Shown: in pieces, positions 15,609 through 23,833 of the stretch
Numbering within the stretch: position 1 is the first letter of the stretch
Layout of the letters: each line of letters opens with the position of its first letter
Source: an uncultured beta proteobacterium
Lineage (GTDB): Bacteria > Pseudomonadota > Gammaproteobacteria > Burkholderiales > Burkholderiaceae_C
DNA length: 32,421 nt
Direction of reading: 5' to 3'
Assembly (NCBI GenBank): GCA_903830985.1
Contig: CAIKVZ010000046.1
Location: forward strand, 1-32,421
Made by a program: the position numbers and the translations under genes
The notes under the pieces: generated by a model
Database searches by the model: none
The model's input: only the letters and a program-made list of their open reading frames with translations
Told to the model about the DNA's origin: nothing

Positions 15609-16687
15609 ATCCATTGCGGCGCCGCGCCGGCCGCCTGGATCAGCGCGGTGTAGGCAGCGGGTTCCAGCAGCGCCCATTCATCGTCATCGAAGCCGCGCGC
15701 CTGGGCCAACGACGGCCTAAATATCGCCGGCATCATCAGCATCGACGGGCTGAAGGCCAGCACCTTGGCACCGTTCGTGCGCTGCGCGAATTGCTGCGCG
15801 CTGGTGATAGGGTATGGCAATGAACTGAACCATGCACCTGGCACCACCGGACGCGCCAGTGCCCCCAGGCGCGACAACTGGCCCGACCATCGGTAAAAGC
15901 CGGGGAATTGCTTGGCAAAGTACTGCTGCTGGCTCTGCGCCATCAGGCCGCCCTTGAAGGCCTTGTGCCGGTACTCGTGGACCGCGCTGGCCGCCGGCGC
16001 CATGGCCAGGCCGTGGCCGGCGCGGCGCAGACGCAGCGACAGATCGGAATCCTCAAAGAACATGAAGTAGTCCGGGTCGAAGAGACCGCCCGATGACAGC
16101 ACGGCCGCGCGCCGCAGCAGCAGCACCGCGCCGGCCAGAAAGTCCACGTCAAAGGTCTCGCTGCCTGCCATCTGGCGCATTGCCTGTGTCAGCGCACGAC
16201 CTGCCGCCCACTTGGTGGCACGCGGCAAGCGCGAGGCCAGCGCCAGGCCGAGGCTGTGCCGGGGGCTCTGACCGAAGGCGGCAGGGAGCAAAAAACTGCG
16301 CTGTTCGTTCCAGTAGATCTTGGGCGACACGGCGCCCAGCCGGGGCTGCGCCTGCAGTGCCTGGGACAACAGCAGCACATCGTCCATGGCGATGCGTGCG
16401 TCCGGGTTCAGCAGCAAAAAAAACTCCGAATGCGATTGCGCGAACGCCAGGTTGCAGGCGCGCCCAAACCCCAGGTTGTCGCCCGGCGTCAGCAGGCGCA
16501 CCGACGGCATGGCAGCGCTGGCCTCACGCAGGCAGGCGGCGTCGGCGGCCATGTCCACCTCGTGTGCGCTGTTGTCCACCAGCCAGACCGTGCCGTGCGG
16601 CCAATTCGCCAGACGCGCCAGGGCTTGCAGCGTGTCCGCCGCGCCCCGGTAATTCACGATGGCAATGTCGATCGACACGGCGGCCAT
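15581..16687 (-). CDS. GT2 family glycosyltransferase
   Basis: A 368-residue GT2 enzyme of the rhamnosyltransferase-like group. IDIAIVNYRGAADTL (6-20) is the N-terminal nucleotide-binding start, GDNLGFGRACNLAF (about 69-82) and LLLNPDARI (about 91-99) carry the donor site, and FDVDFLAGAVLLLRR plus YFMFFEDSDLSLRLRRAG (about 212-229) are the acceptor and catalytic-base motifs. The ATG directly follows the TGA of the acyltransferase upstream (TGAATG). It is the last gene of the wzm/wzt operon. No membrane segments are visible; it acts in the cytoplasm. Confidence 0.92.
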   Translation of the reverse strand: MAAVSIDIAIVNYRGAADTLQALARLANWPHGTVWLVDNSAHEVDMAADAACLREASAAMPSVRLLTPGDNLGFGRACNLAFAQSHSEFFLLLNPDARIAMDDVLLLSQALQAQPRLGAVSPKIYWNEQRSFLLPAAFGQSPRHSLGLALASRLPRATKWAAGRALTQAMRQMAGSETFDVDFLAGAVLLLRRAAVLSSGGLFDPDYFMFFEDSDLSLRLRRAGHGLAMAPAASAVHEYRHKAFKGGLMAQSQQQYFAKQFPGFYRWSGQLSRLGALARPVVPGAWFSSLPYPITSAQQFAQRTNGAKVLAFSPSMLMMPAIFRPSLAQARGFDDDEWALLEPAAYTALIQAAGAAPQWIYFERASSD

Positions 16688-17674
16688 TCAGACGCTTTCC
16701 GGGGCCGGTTCGGGTTGGACTGGCGGCATGGCCGGCAACAGGTCGGCGGCCCACCAGCGTCCGGGTTCGGCCAGGATGTGGTCGCTGAAAAATTGGTAGA
16801 TCCGAGCCACGGTTGCCGGATCGTTGGCAGACCCTATCTCGCACAGTTCCAGCGTGTAACGCCCGGGCCCTGTGCACAGGCAGACATAGCCCCCCAGGTC
16901 GCAATCGTTGCGTTGGGCCAGGCGCAGGGCGCCGGCAGCGATCTGGCGTTGTGCGCCCAAAAAGTCCACCGTCATGGCCGCGCCATGGGGCAGCACCGGC
17001 GCGTCGGCCAGCACCACCAGCGTGTCGTGGTGCTCCAGCATGCGGTAAAAAGGCCGCAGGCCCAGTTCCATGTCCAGCACCTTGCCGCCGTTCAGGTAAC
17101 GCTCGAGCCCGCGGTACTTGCTGTCGAAGTGTCGGCTGACCGCAGGGTCGACACGCGGATCGCGCGCCACCGCCGACGACATCGAGTTGAAGCGATCCCC
17201 CGTGGCCTGTGCCAGAAATGCAATGCCCAGGTAGAAGCTGTCGAAGTGGGGTGTCAGCAAGACCAGACCGCGCGGCCGTTTGGTGCACTTCAGGGCCGCA
17301 TCCGCCGGAATGAATTGGCACTGCAGTTCATCCAGCCGCCGAGCCGCCACCAGCCAGGCTTCGAACTCGTCGCGGGCTTCGGTTTTAAAACGCTGTCCAC
17401 ACCATTGCAGTCGCCCGATTTCCGTGTGACTGCCGGGGAGCATGGCGTAGCCCGTCAGGCTCTGGCGGCGAATGTGCCGAAAGCCCAGGGCCACGGAGCG
17501 CCAGTCGCGACCCGTCGCCGCGTTCACCCGGCCGCGCAGGCGCGCCAAGGCGTAAGCCAGGGGCAGCGGAAGGCGTGCGATGAAGGGCAGGAACCAGGCG
17601 AAGTCGGCGTGGTGCGCCAGTCGCACAGCGCGCCAAATTGAGCTGCGGCACCAGACGAGAAACTTCTCTTTCAT
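16688..17674 (-). CDS. LpxL/HtrB-like lysophospholipid acyltransferase-family protein
   Basis: A 328-residue protein that resembles the LpxL/HtrB group of acyltransferases. RGLVLLTPHFDSFYLG (135-150) aligns with the family's catalytic 'HFGNWE' segment, and VLADAPVLPHGAAMTVDFLG matches the second conserved block. The acid five residues after the histidine is replaced by Y148, with an Asp at +2 instead, so chemistry may differ. The ATG at 17674 overlaps the upstream TGA as ATGA; the longer frame is a shadow. Its place among glycosyltransferases in a wzm/wzt operon suggests acylation of a polysaccharide or its lipid end, not ordinary lipid A synthesis. Confidence 0.8.
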   Translation of the reverse strand: MKEKFLVWCRSSIWRAVRLAHHADFAWFLPFIARLPLPLAYALARLRGRVNAATGRDWRSVALGFRHIRRQSLTGYAMLPGSHTEIGRLQWCGQRFKTEARDEFEAWLVAARRLDELQCQFIPADAALKCTKRPRGLVLLTPHFDSFYLGIAFLAQATGDRFNSMSSAVARDPRVDPAVSRHFDSKYRGLERYLNGGKVLDMELGLRPFYRMLEHHDTLVVLADAPVLPHGAAMTVDFLGAQRQIAAGALRLAQRNDCDLGGYVCLCTGPGRYTLELCEIGSANDPATVARIYQFFSDHILAEPGRWWAADLLPAMPPVQPEPAPESV

Positions 17675-18417
17675 GGCGCGGCCGTCACGATGGAGTCGAT
17701 GAAGGCCGCCACGTCGCCCGCCTTGGCGATGTTGAAGCACGGCGTGCTGATGGGCAGGTGCTGTGCCCACTTGCGCTCAAATACCGCCGCGCTGCCTTTG
17801 ATCCGCTGCACCACCCGGGGCGCGATGGCGCCGCTCGCCGGCGTGTCCGACCAGTGCTCACAGCAGGCGTCGAGCACGGCGCATTGCCAGCCCGCGGCCT
17901 GCGCCTGCAGCACCAGATCGGTGGCGTAGAAGTCAAAGCCCAGCGCCGGGTCGAGCCTCAGCCCGGCGTCCACGCGCACGGCAAAAAGCAGTTCGTCCAG
18001 GCTGTCCACCAGGCAGGGCAGGGGCATGGGCTCGCGCAGCATTTGGCCACGGTCCAGCACGTGGCCGGCGCGTCGGGCCGCGTCCCCCGAGCCCGTCAAG
18101 CCATACACGCCGGCCACGGCCAATTGGGGGAACAGCACCTGCGCCTGTGCCAATGCCGCACAAAAGGTTTCGTCCCAACCCTCGGGGAGATAAACGTCCT
18201 GATGCACCCACACCAGCCAGCTGTTGTCGGCGCAGCCGCAAAGCGCTGCCGCCATGGCGTCGTTGAAACCCTGCGCCGCCGAGGTCAGATTGAAGTGCAC
18301 CGCCAGGGCCGGCCCTCCCGGCCCCAGGCAGGGTGAGGCCAGCAGGCGCTGGCCCAGCACCGACAACTGGTTGGCGCAGCTGACAAAGCTCAACCTGACG
18401 GCTTGGCGTTGGCTCAT
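17671..18417 (-). CDS. Putative glycosyltransferase-like protein (GT-A-like)
   Basis: A 248-residue protein. The region LVWVHQDVYLPEGWDETF (about 57-74) is the clearest motif and looks like the acidic strand end of GT-A glycosyltransferases, with QDV in place of DxD. Near the C-terminus are DFYATDLVLQAQAAGW and CCEHWSDT, similar to the acceptor-side segments of GT2 enzymes. Both ends overlap neighbours as ATGA (start 18417, stop 17671), so it is tightly coupled to the GNAT and LpxL-like genes. The specific sugar is unknown. Confidence 0.72.
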   Translation of the reverse strand: MSQRQAVRLSFVSCANQLSVLGQRLLASPCLGPGGPALAVHFNLTSAAQGFNDAMAAALCGCADNSWLVWVHQDVYLPEGWDETFCAALAQAQVLFPQLAVAGVYGLTGSGDAARRAGHVLDRGQMLREPMPLPCLVDSLDELLFAVRVDAGLRLDPALGFDFYATDLVLQAQAAGWQCAVLDACCEHWSDTPASGAIAPRVVQRIKGSAAVFERKWAQHLPISTPCFNIAKAGDVAAFIDSIVTAAP

Positions 18418-19469
18418 AGGAAGTCGGTGTCCCCGCCCATCAACCACCAAGGAACCCGAGTGGCTTCCTTGGGATCCAGATCGGAGCGCACCGGCATGCC
18501 AAGGCCGGCGCACACTTCGCGCCGCGTGATTCCCGTGCCTTCCAGTTGCCGCGCCACAGCGGCACTGGCCCAAGTGGTCAGCTCCACCGCGCCGGAGGAC
18601 AGGGCCTGAAGTCGGCAGGCGCGGCTGGCCAGTGGCAACAGGTCCGTCGGCCCGACCCAGTCCAGCCAGTGCGCCGATGTCGAACGCAAGTCCATCACCG
18701 CCACACCGCCGAGGCCGCCGGGCCAGGGACGCCGCAAGGCAAAAAAACGGTAGCGCGGCACCGTGCCGGCACTGCCCAGCGCGGCCGGGCGGTCCACATA
18801 GCGCCAGCGCAGATAGGCCGCGTCGCGTTGCCCCAGCATGAAACGCCCGGAGCCCTTTTGCATGGCCCTCCAGGCGTGATTCACGCAGCGATCGAAGCCT
18901 TGAGCGGACGGCGCCAAGTCCTGCCAGCGCCAATGCCAGGGCAGGGCGGCTTCGGTGCCGAGGTCCCAGTGCAGCGTCTCCACCACGCCGGCGTCGCTCA
19001 GCAGTCCTTGCAGCACCGCGAGGCGCAAATGCCGGGCGCTGGGAAATCCATAACCCAGCTGGAAGGGACGCTGCGGAGCCGCCCCCAAACGGCTGTCGTA
19101 AAAGCCCTGCGAGACATGATGGAACGGACCGCGTCGCGTCAAGATGCCGCGCCATGCCGGGTGCACCATCACGTCGCCGATCTGCAAGCCCCGCAGGCTC
19201 TGGCCGTGTTGCCACAGCGTGCGCGGCAGGCCGCCGCAGTAGGCGATGAGTTCACCGCCGTGCCACAGGCCCGCAGCCTGCCCCTGGCCCTGTGCCGCCG
19301 CCTGACCGTACTTCCAGGCGTACCAGGCGGCGTCGACCTCCGGGCCGAACACCAGCGTATGCAGACCCAGCACCGCATCACGGTCGGCGCTGCCGATGTC
19401 GCGCCGCGTCAGCTCAACGCCACCCACGGTCAGCGTGGACGACGCTGAATTGAGCGGCAGCGCACTCAT
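18414..19469 (-). CDS. GNAT-fold N-acyltransferase
   Basis: A 351-residue protein with a GNAT-like core: ELIAYCGGLPRTLWQHGQSLRGLQIGDVMVHPAWRG (about 73-108) has the strand-turn-strand followed by the acetyl-CoA loop region, where the usual R/Q-x-x-G-x-G/A is only partly kept (AWRGILTRRG). Aromatic-rich stretches after it (HWDLG, YLRWRYVDRP) resemble sugar-modifying or FemAB-like acyltransferases. The ATG at 19469 overlaps the wzt stop as ATGA. It probably acylates an amino sugar of the exported polysaccharide; the substrate is not shown. Confidence 0.78.
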   Translation of the reverse strand: MSALPLNSASSTLTVGGVELTRRDIGSADRDAVLGLHTLVFGPEVDAAWYAWKYGQAAAQGQGQAAGLWHGGELIAYCGGLPRTLWQHGQSLRGLQIGDVMVHPAWRGILTRRGPFHHVSQGFYDSRLGAAPQRPFQLGYGFPSARHLRLAVLQGLLSDAGVVETLHWDLGTEAALPWHWRWQDLAPSAQGFDRCVNHAWRAMQKGSGRFMLGQRDAAYLRWRYVDRPAALGSAGTVPRYRFFALRRPWPGGLGGVAVMDLRSTSAHWLDWVGPTDLLPLASRACRLQALSSGAVELTTWASAAVARQLEGTGITRREVCAGLGMPVRSDLDPKEATRVPWWLMGGDTDFL

Positions 19470-20692
19470 GCCAACCACTCGTGCGGCAGCTTGACCAGAC
19501 CCTGCTCCCGGCCCTTTTGCGTCACGTTCAGAATCAGCACCGCGTCAACCTGCTCATACAGGTGCAGCGCGTTCTCGCACAGCAAAAAACCCGTCACGGT
19601 GTAGCGTCCCTTGAGCAGGGGGAACCTGGGCAGCAGCAGCACGGCGGTGCCATGGCCGTCGGCATCGATGTCCAACTTGACCTGGTCGTTGGCCGACAGC
19701 ACGCTGCCCACCGTGAGGTTGTTGGCGTCCGAAAAACCAAAGGCCACGCTGGGCGTGGGCAGGCCCGGGTCGATGGAGAACTCGATGCTGATCTGCAGAT
19801 CGGTCTCGCCCGATACCAGATCGAACTCGCGCCCATTGAGCCCGTGGACCGTGCCATAGACCCGGTTGATCCGGCCCGTGCCGGCGGGCGCCGTCAAGCT
19901 TGTGCTCGCAGTCTCGCCCAGCGCGCTGGCCGCCACCGGAATGCTGGCGTTCAGACTCGTCTGGTAGGCGCTGGTCACGGCGGCGGCCGAGCCGATCATG
20001 CGCAGCTTGCCGCCTTCGATCCACAAGGCGCGCGAACACAGCGCTTCCACCTGGTACATCGAATGCGAGCAAAACAGGATGGTCTTGCCCGCGTCCTTCA
20101 TGCGCATGATGCGGTCGAACGACTTGCGCGCAAAGGCACCGTCGCCCACGGACAGGGCCTCGTCGATCACCAGAATGTCGGGCTCCACGCTGGTCGCCAC
20201 GGCAAACGCCAGGCGCATGAACATGCCGCTGGAATAGGTCTTGACCGGCTGGCGAATGAAGTCACCGATATCGGCAAAGGCCAGGATTTCCGCCATTCGC
20301 TCGTCCACCTGGGCCGGGCTCAGGCCAAGGATGGCAGCGTTCATGTAGATGTTTTCGATGCCCGTGAAGTCCGGGTTGAAACCCGCACCCAGCTCCAGCA
20401 GCGCCGCCACGCGGCCCTTGACCTGCAGCTCGCCGGTGCTGGCCTGCAGGGTTCCGCACACCATCTGCAGCAGCGTTGACTTGCCCGCGCCGTTGCGCCC
20501 CACGATGCCCACCACCTCGCCGGGCTTGATGGCAAAGTTCACGTCCTTGAGCGCCCAGAAATCCCTGAAGTACGGCGTCTTGGGTTGCCACCAGCGACCC
20601 CACAGCAGTTGCTTGAGCCGGTCGCCTGGCCGTTCATACAGGCTGTAGCACTTGCCCAGATTGCGCGCATCGATGGCGTAGTCAGACGACAT
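19466..20692 (-). CDS. wzt: O-polysaccharide ABC transporter ATPase with C-terminal binding domain
   Basis: A 408-residue Wzt-type ATPase. GRNGAGKST (65-73) is Walker A, SSGM (154-157) the short signature motif, LVIDE (174-178) Walker B and H210 the switch histidine. Residues from about 255 to 408 form a beta-rich Wzt C-terminal domain, which in characterised Wzt proteins recognises the modified chain end before export. The ATG at 20692 overlaps the end of wzm by 11 bases; the longer frame is not needed. Presence of the C-terminal domain predicts that a terminal cap on the glycan controls export, which fits the many modifying enzymes encoded downstream. Confidence 0.95.
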   Translation of the reverse strand: MSSDYAIDARNLGKCYSLYERPGDRLKQLLWGRWWQPKTPYFRDFWALKDVNFAIKPGEVVGIVGRNGAGKSTLLQMVCGTLQASTGELQVKGRVAALLELGAGFNPDFTGIENIYMNAAILGLSPAQVDERMAEILAFADIGDFIRQPVKTYSSGMFMRLAFAVATSVEPDILVIDEALSVGDGAFARKSFDRIMRMKDAGKTILFCSHSMYQVEALCSRALWIEGGKLRMIGSAAAVTSAYQTSLNASIPVAASALGETASTSLTAPAGTGRINRVYGTVHGLNGREFDLVSGETDLQISIEFSIDPGLPTPSVAFGFSDANNLTVGSVLSANDQVKLDIDADGHGTAVLLLPRFPLLKGRYTVTGFLLCENALHLYEQVDAVLILNVTQKGREQGLVKLPHEWLA

Positions 20693-21488
20693 CGGCAAAA
20701 CCTTTGCGCGCTGCGCGAAAAAATGCTGCACCCAGCAGCGCCACAAAGCAGCAGCCGAGCAATTGCAGCGCCCATGCCGACCAGTTGGGCCACTGGCCGT
20801 CGAGCAGCACCTGGCGTGTCTGCGTGATCGTCAGCGCCAGCGGATTGAGAAACGTCCAGGGCCGCACCGACACCGGCAGCGCTTCCACCGGGAAGAAGAT
20901 CGGGCTCAGAAACATCAGCAGACTCATCAGCATGCCCAGCACCTGGCTTACATCACGCACATAGGTGCCGATCGCCGCCAGCAGCCAGCCCAGGCCCACG
21001 CACAGCGGTATCAGTGGCAGCCACACCAGGGGCAGGGCCAGCATCGTGAGGTGCAGCCCGGATTGGTCCCAGGCGCCAAAGATCAGCAGCAGCAGCAGCG
21101 ACACGGCCAGATTGGCCAGCCCCGAAACCACGTTCACCCAGGACAGGATCTCCAGCGGGAAGATCACTTTCTTCACCAGATGCGGCTGGTCCAGCACCAG
21201 GCGCGGCGAGCGGTTCACGCACTCGGCAAAAAAGTTGAACACCGACAGCCCGGCGTACATGCGCAGCGCGAAAGCCAGGTCGCTTTCATCACCCAGGCCG
21301 CCCCAGCGCAGCTTGAAAACAAAGCGGAACACCAGGGTATAGACCCCCAGCATCAGCAGCGGTGTGAGAAAGGCCCACACCACACCGAGCAGCGACTGCC
21401 GGTAGCGCGAGTCGAATTCCCGCCGGGCAAACTGCCGGATCAGGCCGGCGTAGCGCCAGGGAAACAGGTAGGACAACAGGGTTTGCAA
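20682..21488 (-). CDS. wzm: O-polysaccharide ABC transporter permease
   Basis: A 268-residue ABC-2-type permease with about six membrane segments, forming the channel with Wzt. The N-terminal LIRQFARREFDSRYRQSLLGVVWAFLTPLLMLGVYTLVF (about 17-55) is the typical Wzm amphipathic gate helix plus first membrane helix. The start appears to be a TTG at 21488, since no ATG gives a complete N-terminus. The gap to the regulator gene upstream is only 33 bases on the same strand, so the two may be co-transcribed. Confidence 0.93.
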   Translation of the reverse strand: MQTLLSYLFPWRYAGLIRQFARREFDSRYRQSLLGVVWAFLTPLLMLGVYTLVFRFVFKLRWGGLGDESDLAFALRMYAGLSVFNFFAECVNRSPRLVLDQPHLVKKVIFPLEILSWVNVVSGLANLAVSLLLLLIFGAWDQSGLHLTMLALPLVWLPLIPLCVGLGWLLAAIGTYVRDVSQVLGMLMSLLMFLSPIFFPVEALPVSVRPWTFLNPLALTITQTRQVLLDGQWPNWSAWALQLLGCCFVALLGAAFFRAARKGFADVV

Positions 21489-21521
21489 TGGAAGAGTCGG
21501 TGGGTGAAGCAGCCGACTATC

Positions 21522-22220
21522 TTAAGCCTTGGGTGGATCGATGCGGCCCTGCACGATGTCCTTCAGGTAGTCGGGGCGCACCAGGGTCAGCTTGTTGCCT
21601 TCGCGCACCAGGATCAGGTTCGTGAACAGCAACTGGAAGGCGCGCGTCACCGTTTCCCGGCTGGCGTTGATCATGATGGCCAGTTCCTGGTGCGTGGGTA
21701 CCGGGTCGACGGCCGACTGTCCGTCTGCGCCGGTGAGCGCGAGTTGCAGCAATTGCGCGCACAGCCTTTGAAACGGATTCGCCAGGCTCAACAGCATGCG
21801 CTGCGCCATCACGGCCCGCACCCGCTGCGCCAGCCGCGTCATCACCGCGCCCGCGAGTTCGGCGTTCATGGAGATCAACTCGCGTGCCGTACGGGCGTCC
21901 AGAAAGGCCACGGTGGAGCGGGCCGCGGCCACGATGAATTCCGAACCGGCCTGCCCGTCCACCACCGAAAGCTCGCCAAAGTAGTCGCCGGGCTCTACAA
22001 AGTACAGGCCCACGCTGCGCCCGTCCACCGTAAAATCAACCCCCTGCAGTCGCCCGTCGACCAGAAAGCCCAGCTCCTGCGTTGGCGCGTCCTTGGAAAT
22101 CACCATGGCGCGGCGCGCAAACGAACGCAGACTCATCTGCGCTGCCAGCGGCTCCAGCGCTTCCCGCGCCAGCGGGTGCAGCAAGGGAAATTGCGCGAGC
22201 AGTTGAAGCGAGACGGGCAT
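21522..22220 (-). CDS. Crp/Fnr-family transcriptional regulator
   Basis: A 232-residue Crp/Fnr-type activator: cyclic-nucleotide-binding fold (about 15-115), long dimer helix (about 118-145) and a C-terminal winged helix (about 150-220). In the recognition helix, S187-R188-E189-T190-V191-T192-R193 keeps the three CRP residues (R, E, R) that read TGTGA. In the ligand pocket G82-E83-L84 is kept but the phosphate-binding arginine of CRP is replaced by G92, next to S93. There are no FNR-type cysteines. Divergent from the FecR operon and upstream of wzm, it probably controls both; the ligand is uncertain. Confidence 0.92.
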   Translation of the reverse strand: MPVSLQLLAQFPLLHPLAREALEPLAAQMSLRSFARRAMVISKDAPTQELGFLVDGRLQGVDFTVDGRSVGLYFVEPGDYFGELSVVDGQAGSEFIVAAARSTVAFLDARTARELISMNAELAGAVMTRLAQRVRAVMAQRMLLSLANPFQRLCAQLLQLALTGADGQSAVDPVPTHQELAIMINASRETVTRAFQLLFTNLILVREGNKLTLVRPDYLKDIVQGRIDPPKA

Positions 22221-22257
22221 TGCCGACGAGTTTAGCGTCTTGCTGTTTCAGCCAACT

Positions 22258-22273
22258 TGTGATTGACGGCACA
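22258..22273. promoter_or_regulatory. CRP-type binding site upstream of the FecR-cyclase operon
   Basis: TGTGA-N6-GCACA differs from the CRP consensus TGTGA-N6-TCACA at one base. Its centre (22265.5) is about 41.5 bases before a start point placed seven bases after the -10 at 22295-22300, the position of class II activated promoters. It also lies 45 bases from the start of the divergent regulator gene, so the regulator may control itself. Confidence 0.6.
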
Positions 22274-22291
22274 GAACCGATTTCCGGGCCA

Positions 22292-22318
22292 TGCTAAATT
22301 GGCCAACCTACGCGAGGT
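22292..22318 (+). promoter_or_regulatory. Extended -10 and ribosome site of the FecR gene
   Basis: TG-C-TAAATT at 22292-22300 is an extended -10 element, with no good -35 at the right distance; that would be expected if an activator bound at the -41.5 site replaces it. GAGGTG about 5-10 bases before the ATG at 22325 is a strong ribosome binding site. Confidence 0.5.
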
Positions 22319-22324
22319 GTCACC

Positions 22325-23833
22325 ATGAACATATCTTCCCTATTTTTGCGCCTGACCCCGTTGGCTGCGCTGCTTGTTGCCCTGCTCGGCACAGCGCAGG
22401 CGGCAACGACCCCGGGCGTCGTGGGCGAGGCCACTCTGGTCATTGGCGAGGTTCGGGTCATTGCGGTTGACGGTACGGTGCGCGTGGCCGACCACGGCAC
22501 GGCCATCCGCGAAGGCGACCGCATCGAGACCGGTGCCGGTGGTCACATCCATTTGCGTTTTGTCGACGGCGGCCGCCTGAGCGTGCGCCCCTTGAGCCGG
22601 CTGCAGGTGGAAAACTACCACCGCGCCGGTGAGCAGCAGGCACTCACCGCCATCAAGTTCCGGCTGGATGAAGGCGTGGTGCGCTCCATCACCGGCGCCT
22701 GGGGCGAGGCCGAGCGCGAGCGCTTTCGCCTGAACACGCCGGTGGCGGCGATCGGCGTCAAGGGCACGGACTTTGTCGTCAAGTCGGACGTGAACAACAC
22801 CCTGGCCTCGGTCTACACCGGCGCCATCATCCTGGCGCCCCTGTCGGGCTGCACGCCGAGCTTGGGCCCGTGCCGCAACGGCAGCGAGAAGCTGCTGACC
22901 GAAGACATGAAGGGCCAGATGCTGGCCCTCAGCCGCCAGCAGGCCAGCCCGCAACTGGTGCCGGCCGTGGATCTGCTGGCGCAGCACATCCGTCCCGTGA
23001 TGGCAGAAGCCCCGCCCCGGCCGGACTACGCCATCAAGGCCGACCCCACCCGCGTGGACATTGCGGGCGACAAATCGGTGGTGGGTGAATCGCGTGCCGC
23101 CGATGTCGTCGTCAGTCAGGCCGCGTCCGCCGCGCAGCAGATTCAGGCTGCACCGCCCGTGGTCGTGCCGCCGCCGGTGGTCGTGCCCCCGCCCGTGGTT
23201 GCTCCCCCCGTAGTGGTCGTGGTCGCGCCACCTGTGGTCGTCGCCCCTGCACCTGTGCCCGCACCGCCCGTGGTGGTTGTGGCGCCTGTGCCTGTGCCGG
23301 TCGTGCTGCCGCCGCCTGTGGTGACGCAGCTGGCCTGGGCCCGGCTCGCCGCCGTGGCAGCCGACGGCGACACCATCAGCCGCAGCTTTGCCCAGGCCAT
23401 GGAAAACGGCCGCCAGGGCACGGTAGGCAACTTCAACTTCAGTCTGTACCGCGATGTGCCCGCCAACAGCGCGGGCCTGCTGGCCACGGCCGACACCTCG
23501 GCCAACTTCCGCCTGGCCGGAGGTGCGGCGCAACTGGTGTGGTCGGACCGGGGGCGCGACGTGGCCGAAGCGGCGCACGTGGACAACGGCACGCTCAGCG
23601 TCGACTTTGCCCGCGCCACCTACGCCACCCAGCTCAATGTCTCCAACCCGCGCATGGGCACCGACAACCTCACCTCCAACGGCGCGATCAAACCCAACGG
23701 CGTGCTGCAAGGCCAGGGCGGCAACGCCTTCACCGGCGGCGCCCTCAGCCTGGACGGCAAGGAGGCCGGCTACTTTTTCGACAAATCGATCGCTGCCGGA
23801 CAGCTGAGCGGCATCACCCTGTGGGGGCGCTGA
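22325..23833 (+). CDS. FecR-domain periplasmic protein with Pro/Val linker
   Basis: A 502-residue exported protein. The signal peptide ends at AQA (residue 26). A FecR domain follows (about 35-180), with GEVRVIAVDGTVRVADHGTAIREGDRIETG and the conserved NTPVAAIGVKGTDF block. A linker of about 55 residues (277-333) is almost only Pro, Val and Ala. The last 165 residues look beta-rich, and GGALSLDGKEAGYFF resembles the closing segments of TbpB-like lipocalin barrels. It lies directly before a CHASE2 cyclase (0-base gap), so it may be its periplasmic sensor partner. FecR in iron uptake acts with sigma factors, but none is seen here. Confidence 0.88.
   Translation: MNISSLFLRLTPLAALLVALLGTAQAATTPGVVGEATLVIGEVRVIAVDGTVRVADHGTAIREGDRIETGAGGHIHLRFVDGGRLSVRPLSRLQVENYHRAGEQQALTAIKFRLDEGVVRSITGAWGEAERERFRLNTPVAAIGVKGTDFVVKSDVNNTLASVYTGAIILAPLSGCTPSLGPCRNGSEKLLTEDMKGQMLALSRQQASPQLVPAVDLLAQHIRPVMAEAPPRPDYAIKADPTRVDIAGDKSVVGESRAADVVVSQAASAAQQIQAAPPVVVPPPVVVPPPVVAPPVVVVVAPPVVVAPAPVPAPPVVVVAPVPVPVVLPPPVVTQLAWARLAAVAADGDTISRSFAQAMENGRQGTVGNFNFSLYRDVPANSAGLLATADTSANFRLAGGAAQLVWSDRGRDVAEAAHVDNGTLSVDFARATYATQLNVSNPRMGTDNLTSNGAIKPNGVLQGQGGNAFTGGALSLDGKEAGYFFDKSIAAGQLSGITLWGR

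Noticed and set aside
22340-23710. 456-residue open frame opposite the FecR gene
   Set aside because: It is composed of His/Arg/Gly-rich low-complexity sequence, a mirror of the Pro/Val linker and FecR domain.
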